The notes under the pieces were generated by a model. It was not told where the DNA came from. It ran no database searches and worked only from the letters and a program-made list of their open reading frames with translations. A DNA stretch of 64,000 bases from the NCBI RefSeq assembly GCF_001902145.1, contig NZ_MRST01000026.1, positions 460,095-524,094 of the forward strand, given 5' to 3'. The stretch's first letter is position 1. Every line of letters begins with the position of its first letter. The DNA is from Pseudomonas fluorescens (lineage in GTDB: Bacteria; Pseudomonadota; Gammaproteobacteria; Pseudomonadales; Pseudomonadaceae). Below are positions 59,264-64,000 of the stretch, piece after piece. The translations under genes and the position numbers were made by a program.

Positions 59264-61549
59264 TTAAAGCGACGAGTATTTCTTGCGCAGACGCTGACGA
59301 ATCAGCTCGGCGAGGGTGTTCATGATGAAGGTGAACAACAGCAGCACCAGCGCCGAGAGGAACAGCACGCGGTAATGACTGCCGCCCACTTCCGACTCGG
59401 GCATCTCCACCGCAACGTTGGCCGCCAGGGTGCGCAGGCCCTCGAACAGGTTCATCTCCATCACCGGGGTGTTACCGGTGGCCATCAGTACGATCATGGT
59501 CTCGCCCACGGCGCGGCCCATGCCGATCATCAGCGCCGAGAAGATGCCCGGGCTGGCGGTGAGGATGACCACGCGGGTCATGGTCTGCCACGGCGTGGCG
59601 CCCAATGCCAGGGAGCCCAGGGTCAGGCCGCGTGGCACGCTGAACACGGCGTCTTCGGCGATGGAGTAGATGTTCGGGATCACCGCGAAACCCATGGCCA
59701 GACCGACCACCAACGCGTTGCGCTGGTCGTAGGTAATGCCCAGATCGTGGGAGATCCACATGCGCATGTCACCGCCGAAGAACCAGGTTTCCAGGTACGG
59801 GCTCATGTACAGCGAGAGCCAGCCCACGAATAGGATCACCGGAATCAGGATCGCGCTTTCCCAACCATCGGGAACGCGCAGGCGGATCGACTCAGGCAAG
59901 CGGCTGAAGACAAAGCCGGCGACCAGGATGCCAATCGGCAACAGCATTAACAGGCTGAAAATGCCCGGCAGGTGCCCTTCCACATACGGCGCCAGGAACA
60001 GGCCGGCGAAGAATCCGAGGATCACCGTCGGCATGGCTTCCATCAGCTCGATCACCGGCTTTACCTTGCGGCGCAGGCTCGGCGCCATGAAGTAAGCGGT
60101 GTAGATCGCTGCAGCAACCGCCAGTGGCGCCGCCAGCAACATGGCGTAGAACGCGGCCTTCAAGGTACCGAAGGTCAGCGGGGCCAGGCTCATCTTGGGT
60201 TCGAAATCGGTGTTGGCGGCCGTGGACTGCCAGACATACTTAGGTTCGTCGTAGTTTTCGTACCAGACCTTGCTCCACAACGCGCTCCACGACACTTCCG
60301 GGTGCGGGTTGTCGAGCAACAGCGGTTGCAGCTTGCCGCCCGCCTCGACGATCACACGGTTGGCCCGTGGCGACATGCCGAACACGCCCTGGCCGTCAAC
60401 CACCGGGTCCACCAGCAAGGTGCGGTGGGCAGTGCTGTGGAACACGCCGAACTGGCCAGCAGCATCCAGGGCGGTGAAGCCTTTGCGGCGCTCTTCAGCG
60501 CTGATTTCGACGATGGGCGCGGTGCCCATCTGGAAGGTGCGGATCTGCTTCAGGCGCTGTTCGCCATCGGGGTCGCGGGCCATGAACCATTGGGCCAGGC
60601 CGCCTTTGGAGTTACCCAGGATCAGCGAGATGCCGCCGACCAACTGGGTGCTGGCGGTGATTTCCGTGTCGGCGTCTTCCAGCAGCTTGTAGCGCCCGTT
60701 GAGGCTCTTGTCTCGCAGGCTGAACACATCGGCCAGGGCACGGCCGTTGATCACATACAGCCACTGCTGGCGTGGGTCGATGAAGATCGCCTTCACCGGC
60801 TCGGTCATCTGCGGCAGCTCGACACGCTTCTGCTCGCTGGTGACTTCACCGGTCATCATGTTTTCTTCACGGCTCAGGGTCAGCACGTTCAAGTGCGAAC
60901 CGGCGGAACCTGCCACCACCAGGGAGGTGTCGGTGGCGTTGAGCGCAACGTGTTCCAGCGGGCGACCGGCGTCATCCAGCACGATCGGCGTTTCGCCGTA
61001 GGGGTACTCGATAGCTGGGGTGATGGTTTTCTTGCCGTCCGGGTACGACACCTTATAGGTGTGGCGGAACACCAAAGACTGGCCATTGGACAAGCCGAGG
61101 ATCACCAGCGGGCTGCCCGGCTGATCTTCACCCATGGAAGCAACGCTGGTACCGGCCGGAATCGGCAGGTCGACACGCTTGAGCTCGGCACCGGTGTCCA
61201 CGGCAAAGAACAGCGCCTGGCCCTTGTCGGAAACCCGCATGGCGACCTGGTTCTGTTCTTCGAGGGAGATCATCAACGGCTTGCCGGCGTCCTGCATCCA
61301 GGCGGGCGTCAACGCGTCTTCCTTGGTCAACGAGGCGCCCTGGAACAACGGCGCGACCACGTAGGCGAGGAAGAAGAAGATCAGGGTAATAGCAGCCAGC
61401 ACGGCGAGGCCGCCGACCAGCACATACCAACGGGTGAAGCGATCCTTGAGCGCGCGGATTCGGCGCTTGCGTTGCAGCTCAGGCGTATTGAAATCAATGC
61501 GCTTGGGAGGGGAAGTCGTCGTCATGGTGGAATTGGCCAGATCATTCAT
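59264..61549 (-). CDS. pstC: PstC, phosphate permease with large periplasmic insertion
   Basis: About 761 residues, against 319 in E. coli. N-terminal helix (WYVLVGGLAVLAAITLIFFF), about 370 periplasmic residues with repeated beta-blade-like units (DKGQALFFAVDTGAELKRV; DDAGRPLEHVALNATDTSLV; DPRQQWLYVINGRALADVF), then the permease core (FGTLKAAFYAMLLAAPLAVA; EAA loop RGLTLGSLALGATPWQTMTR). The start is ATG 61549 or ATG 61525 (MTTTSPPK); a Pho box ends at 61572, so the predicted transcript begins near 61550 and 61525 would leave a more usual leader. The ATG at 61549 has TAGGG 7 bases upstream. Confidence 0.93.
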   Translation of the reverse strand: MNDLANSTMTTTSPPKRIDFNTPELQRKRRIRALKDRFTRWYVLVGGLAVLAAITLIFFFLAYVVAPLFQGASLTKEDALTPAWMQDAGKPLMISLEEQNQVAMRVSDKGQALFFAVDTGAELKRVDLPIPAGTSVASMGEDQPGSPLVILGLSNGQSLVFRHTYKVSYPDGKKTITPAIEYPYGETPIVLDDAGRPLEHVALNATDTSLVVAGSAGSHLNVLTLSREENMMTGEVTSEQKRVELPQMTEPVKAIFIDPRQQWLYVINGRALADVFSLRDKSLNGRYKLLEDADTEITASTQLVGGISLILGNSKGGLAQWFMARDPDGEQRLKQIRTFQMGTAPIVEISAEERRKGFTALDAAGQFGVFHSTAHRTLLVDPVVDGQGVFGMSPRANRVIVEAGGKLQPLLLDNPHPEVSWSALWSKVWYENYDEPKYVWQSTAANTDFEPKMSLAPLTFGTLKAAFYAMLLAAPLAVAAAIYTAYFMAPSLRRKVKPVIELMEAMPTVILGFFAGLFLAPYVEGHLPGIFSLLMLLPIGILVAGFVFSRLPESIRLRVPDGWESAILIPVILFVGWLSLYMSPYLETWFFGGDMRMWISHDLGITYDQRNALVVGLAMGFAVIPNIYSIAEDAVFSVPRGLTLGSLALGATPWQTMTRVVILTASPGIFSALMIGMGRAVGETMIVLMATGNTPVMEMNLFEGLRTLAANVAVEMPESEVGGSHYRVLFLSALVLLLFTFIMNTLAELIRQRLRKKYSSL

Positions 61550-61571
61550 GCGCACACCCTAGCGATCCTGT

Positions 61572-61589
61572 ATGACAGAAAGATGACAG
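61572..61589 (-). promoter_or_regulatory. Perfect Pho box upstream of pstC
   Basis: On the minus strand CTGTCATCTTTCTGTCAT: both half sites match CTGTCAT exactly with the standard 4-base gap. It lies 23 bases before the pstC ATG at 61549 and after the REP that follows pstS, giving pstCAB-phoU its own PhoB promoter. Confidence 0.9.
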
Positions 61590-61650
61590 TGCAGTGACGC
61601 AACAAATCCGCCGCGAAGCAGGGCTGGCAGCGGATAAAAAATTAGGAGTT

Positions 61651-61754
61651 TCTGTAGGAGCGAGCTTGCTCGCGAAGATCGTCAACGATAACGCGCCGTT
61701 TCTGAATAAACGCGGTGCCCTATCGCCTTTCGCGAGCAAGCTCGCTCCTACAGA
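61651..61754. repeat. REP inverted pair, family A, between pstS and pstC
   Basis: TCTGTAGGAGCGAGCTTGCTC at 61651 onward is inverted at the arm ending 61754. It lies 27 bases past the pstS stop and before the Pho box of pstC, where it can attenuate read-through and protect the 3' end of pstS mRNA. Confidence 0.92.
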
Positions 61755-61780
61755 AGGCCGGTTCTACCCAGCCCAGCTAC

Positions 61781-62767
61781 TTAGTTGCCTTCTTTCAGAC
61801 CCAGGTCAGCCAGGGCCTTGGCGGCGACTTTGGCTGGTAGTGGGATGTAGCCGTCTTTGACTACCACTTCCTGGCCCTGCTTGGACAGCACCAGTTTCAC
61901 GAACTCAGCTTCCAGCGGCGCCAGTGGCTTGTTCGGGGCTTTGTTGACATATACGTAGAGGAAACGCGACAGCGGGTACTTGCCGTTCAGGGCGTTTTCT
62001 TCGGTGTCTTCGACGAATTCAGTGCTGCCTTTCTTGGCCAATGGCACGGTCTTCACGCTGGCGGTCTTGTAGCCGATGCCCGAGTAACCGATGCCGTTCA
62101 GCGAGGAGCTGATCGACTGCACGACCGAGGCCGAGCCCGGTTGTTCGTTCACGTTTGGCTTGTAGTCGCCTTTGCACAGGGCTTCTTCCTTGAAGTAGCC
62201 GTAGGTGCCGGATACCGAGTTACGCCCGAACAGTTGCACTGGCTTGTTGGCCAGGTCGCCGGTCACGCCCAGGTCGCCCCAGGTTTTCACATCAGCCTTG
62301 GCGCCGCACAGACGCGTCGAGGAGAAGATCGCATCGACCTGTTCCATGGTCAGGTGCTGGATCGGGTTGTCCTTGTGCACAAATACCGCCAGGGCATCCA
62401 CGGCAACCGGGATAGCGGTTGGCTTGTAGCCGTACTTCTGCTCGAAGGCCGCAAGTTCCGTGTCCTTCATCTTGCGGCTCATCGGGCCCAGGTTGGAGGT
62501 GCCTTCAGTCAACGCAGGTGGCGCAGTGGCAGAGCCGGCAGCTTGAATCTGGATGTTGACGTTCGGGTATTCCTTTTTGTAACCCTCGGCCCACAGGGTC
62601 ATCAGGTTAGCCAGGGTATCGGAGCCGACGCTGGACAGGTTGCCCGACACACCAGTGGTCTTGACGTAAGCCGGGATTGCCGGATCGACACCAGCGGCCA
62701 CCGCGTTGGCGGTCGCAACGCCAGCAGCGACAAAAGTCATTGCCGCCATCAAACGTTTCAGTTTCAT
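61781..62767 (-). CDS. pstS: PstS, periplasmic phosphate-binding protein
   Basis: 328 residues. Signal peptide (LMAAMTFVAAGVATANAVAA). The phosphate-binding segments are recognisable: GNLSSVGSDTLANLM, QAAGSATAPPALTEGTSNLG and FGRNSVSGTYGYFKE. It delivers phosphate to PstCA. AGGAGC stands 5 bases before the ATG and a good Pho box lies about 80 bases upstream; the highest expression of the operon is expected for this gene. Confidence 0.97.
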   Translation of the reverse strand: MKLKRLMAAMTFVAAGVATANAVAAGVDPAIPAYVKTTGVSGNLSSVGSDTLANLMTLWAEGYKKEYPNVNIQIQAAGSATAPPALTEGTSNLGPMSRKMKDTELAAFEQKYGYKPTAIPVAVDALAVFVHKDNPIQHLTMEQVDAIFSSTRLCGAKADVKTWGDLGVTGDLANKPVQLFGRNSVSGTYGYFKEEALCKGDYKPNVNEQPGSASVVQSISSSLNGIGYSGIGYKTASVKTVPLAKKGSTEFVEDTEENALNGKYPLSRFLYVYVNKAPNKPLAPLEAEFVKLVLSKQGQEVVVKDGYIPLPAKVAAKALADLGLKEGN

Positions 62768-62845
62768 GCCTTGCTCCTAGCAGATAGGGATAATTGGATC
62801 GGGGCCAAGTATCGGCAGGCCGTGTGAACACTCTATGTCTGATAT

Positions 62846-62863
62846 ATGACAATTAGATGAAAG
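62846..62863 (-). promoter_or_regulatory. Pho box upstream of pstS
   Basis: On the minus strand CTTTCATCTAATTGTCAT: half sites CTTTCAT and TTGTCAT with a 4-base gap, one mismatch each to CTGTCAT. It ends 78 bases before the pstS ATG; a -10-like CATAGAGT follows at a suitable distance. Confidence 0.85.
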
Positions 62864-62953
62864 GCCACTATCGCAAGGTAAAGTAAAAAACAGAATGAAC
62901 ACTTTCATTGTGATGAGGGTGTTTGCTCCCCCACCACATTGATCAGGCTGGTT

Positions 62954-64000
62954 TTAGCGGCCGCGTTTCCACAAGTAGCTGCCTACCGCCATCCCCATCA
63001 CACAGAGGATAGCCACGTAGTAAGCCGGCCCCATCGGGCTCTCCTTCATCAGCAGCGACACCACCAATGGCGTCAGCCCACCGAAAACGGCATAGGCGAC
63101 GTTGTAGGAGAACGACAGGCCACTGAAACGCACCACCGGCGGGAAGGCTTTGACCATCACGTAGGGCACTACGCCGATGGTGCCGACAAACAGGCCAGTC
63201 AGGGCATACAACGGGAACAGCCAGTCGGGGTGGGCCATCAGGCTGTGATACAGCGTCCAGGAAGTCACCAGCAGCAGAGCGCAACCGGTAACCAGCACAC
63301 GGCCGGCACCAAAACGGTCGGCCAGGGCACCCGAGGCGATGCAACCCAGGCTCAGGGTCACGATGGCCAGGCTGTTGGCTTGCAGCGCAACCGTAGGGCT
63401 GAAGTGGTAGATGGTCTGCAGCACCGTCGGGGTCATCAGGATGACCACCACCACGCCGGCCGACAGCAGCCAGGTCAGCAGCATCGACAGCACAATGGCG
63501 CCACGGTGATCGCGCAACACGGCGCGCAAGGGCAGCTCAGCGGCCAGGCTCTTGCGTTGCTGCATCTCGGCGAAGATCGGGGTTTCATGCAGCCAGCGAC
63601 GCAGATACACCGACAGCAGGCCGAATACGCCGCCGAGCAGGAAAGGAATCCGCCAGGCGTAATCAGAGACCTGTTCAGGCGTATAGGCGCTATTGATGGC
63701 GGTAGCCACCAACGAGCCCAGCAGAATACCGGCGGTGAGACCGCTGGTCAGGGTGCCGCAGGCATAGCCGATATGGCGCGGCGGGACGTGCTCGGAGACG
63801 AACACCCAGGCGCCCGGCACCTCGCCGCCAATGGCTGCGCCCTGGATCACGCGCATCAACAGCAGCAGTAGCGGTGCCCACAGGCCGATCTGTGCATAGG
63901 TCGGCAGCAGCCCCATGATCAGGGTGGGTACGGCCATCATGAAGATGCTCAGGGTGAACATCTTCTTGCGCCCCAGCAGGTCACCAAAGTGCGCCATGAC
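62954..64000 (-). CDS. MFS transporter, N-terminal part outside the window
   Basis: The frame runs off the right edge. Visible are about 348 residues with some nine membrane helices. Near the visible start is the MFS loop motif HFGDLLGRKKMF (GxxxDxxGRKK type), and later the repeat motif GALADRFGAGRVL. The WRIPFLLGG segment and LHETPIFAEM after it are typical of the metabolite:H+ symporter (MHS) branch, which takes up organic acids such as citrate, shikimate or proline/betaine. The substrate cannot be told. The gene points toward pstS, 186 bases from its start. Confidence 0.85.
   Translation of the reverse strand, partial: VMAHFGDLLGRKKMFTLSIFMMAVPTLIMGLLPTYAQIGLWAPLLLLLMRVIQGAAIGGEVPGAWVFVSEHVPPRHIGYACGTLTSGLTAGILLGSLVATAINSAYTPEQVSDYAWRIPFLLGGVFGLLSVYLRRWLHETPIFAEMQQRKSLAAELPLRAVLRDHRGAIVLSMLLTWLLSAGVVVVILMTPTVLQTIYHFSPTVALQANSLAIVTLSLGCIASGALADRFGAGRVLVTGCALLLVTSWTLYHSLMAHPDWLFPLYALTGLFVGTIGVVPYVMVKAFPPVVRFSGLSFSYNVAYAVFGGLTPLVVSLLMKESPMGPAYYVAILCVMGMAVGSYLWKRGR

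Noticed and set aside
57611..59833. A 740-codon open frame antisense to pstA and part of pstC
   Set aside because: Same shadow effect: extremely His/Gln/Arg-rich translation, no start signals, and it runs across two well-supported genes.

Overview
The window looks like chromosome of a Pseudomonas from the fluorescens/putida side of the genus. Three things suggest this. The housekeeping gene order (spoT-ridA ... exbBD-tonB, oxyR-recG, HU, rubredoxin, ubiC-ubiA, phoB-phoR, phoU-pstBACS) is the one I remember for that group. The DNA is GC-rich. REP palindromes built on GTAGGAGCGAGCTTGCTCGCGAA-type cores recur between genes. I found no tRNA, rRNA, CRISPR array, transposase or integrase.

Layout: (1) 1-11.0 kb is housekeeping: the 3' part of spoT, ridA, a tandem pair of paralogous lipoproteins, an NAD-dependent epimerase, exbB-exbD-tonB, oxyR-recG and a YbaK/HDOD protein. 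(2) 11.7-46.4 kb is a complete type VI secretion system of the P. aeruginosa H1 type. A leftward arm (fha1, tssJ, tssK, tssL, tssM, tagF, pppA, ppkA, tagT, tagS, tagR, tagQ) and a rightward arm (tssA, tssB, tssC, hcp, tssE, tssF, tssG, clpV, vgrG) diverge from a 393-bp control region. The rightward arm ends in an effector cassette: an EagR-type chaperone, a 1452-residue prePAAR/PAAR-Rhs protein with an HNH-like tip, and a probable immunity gene. tagJ, which sits between hcp and tssE in P. aeruginosa H1, is missing. (3) 46.7-50.7 kb holds an HU protein, rubredoxin reductase, rubredoxin, ubiC-ubiA and a small secreted protein. (4) 50.8-62.8 kb is the phosphate regulon: phoB-phoR, a CorC-like protein, a response regulator, phoU and pstBACS. 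Pho boxes lie before phoB, pstS and, with a perfect consensus, pstC. PstA and PstC carry very large extracytoplasmic insertions. The window closes inside an MFS transporter gene.

How the genes work together: TagQRST and PpkA/PppA form the threonine-phosphorylation switch that acts on Fha1; TagF is a repressor; TssJLM with TssK and TssEFG form the membrane complex and baseplate; TssBC and Hcp form the contractile tail; ClpV recycles the sheath; VgrG and PAAR-Rhs form the tip that delivers the toxin. In the Pho section, PstSCAB with PhoU senses and imports phosphate and controls PhoR-PhoB, which in turn should activate pstS, pstC and phoB through the Pho boxes.

The most interesting items are the Rhs tip toxin with its unfamiliar immunity gene, the loss of tagJ, the enlarged Pst permeases, the separate Pho promoter for pstC, and the near-perfect REP palindromes placed between genes that are probably co-transcribed.
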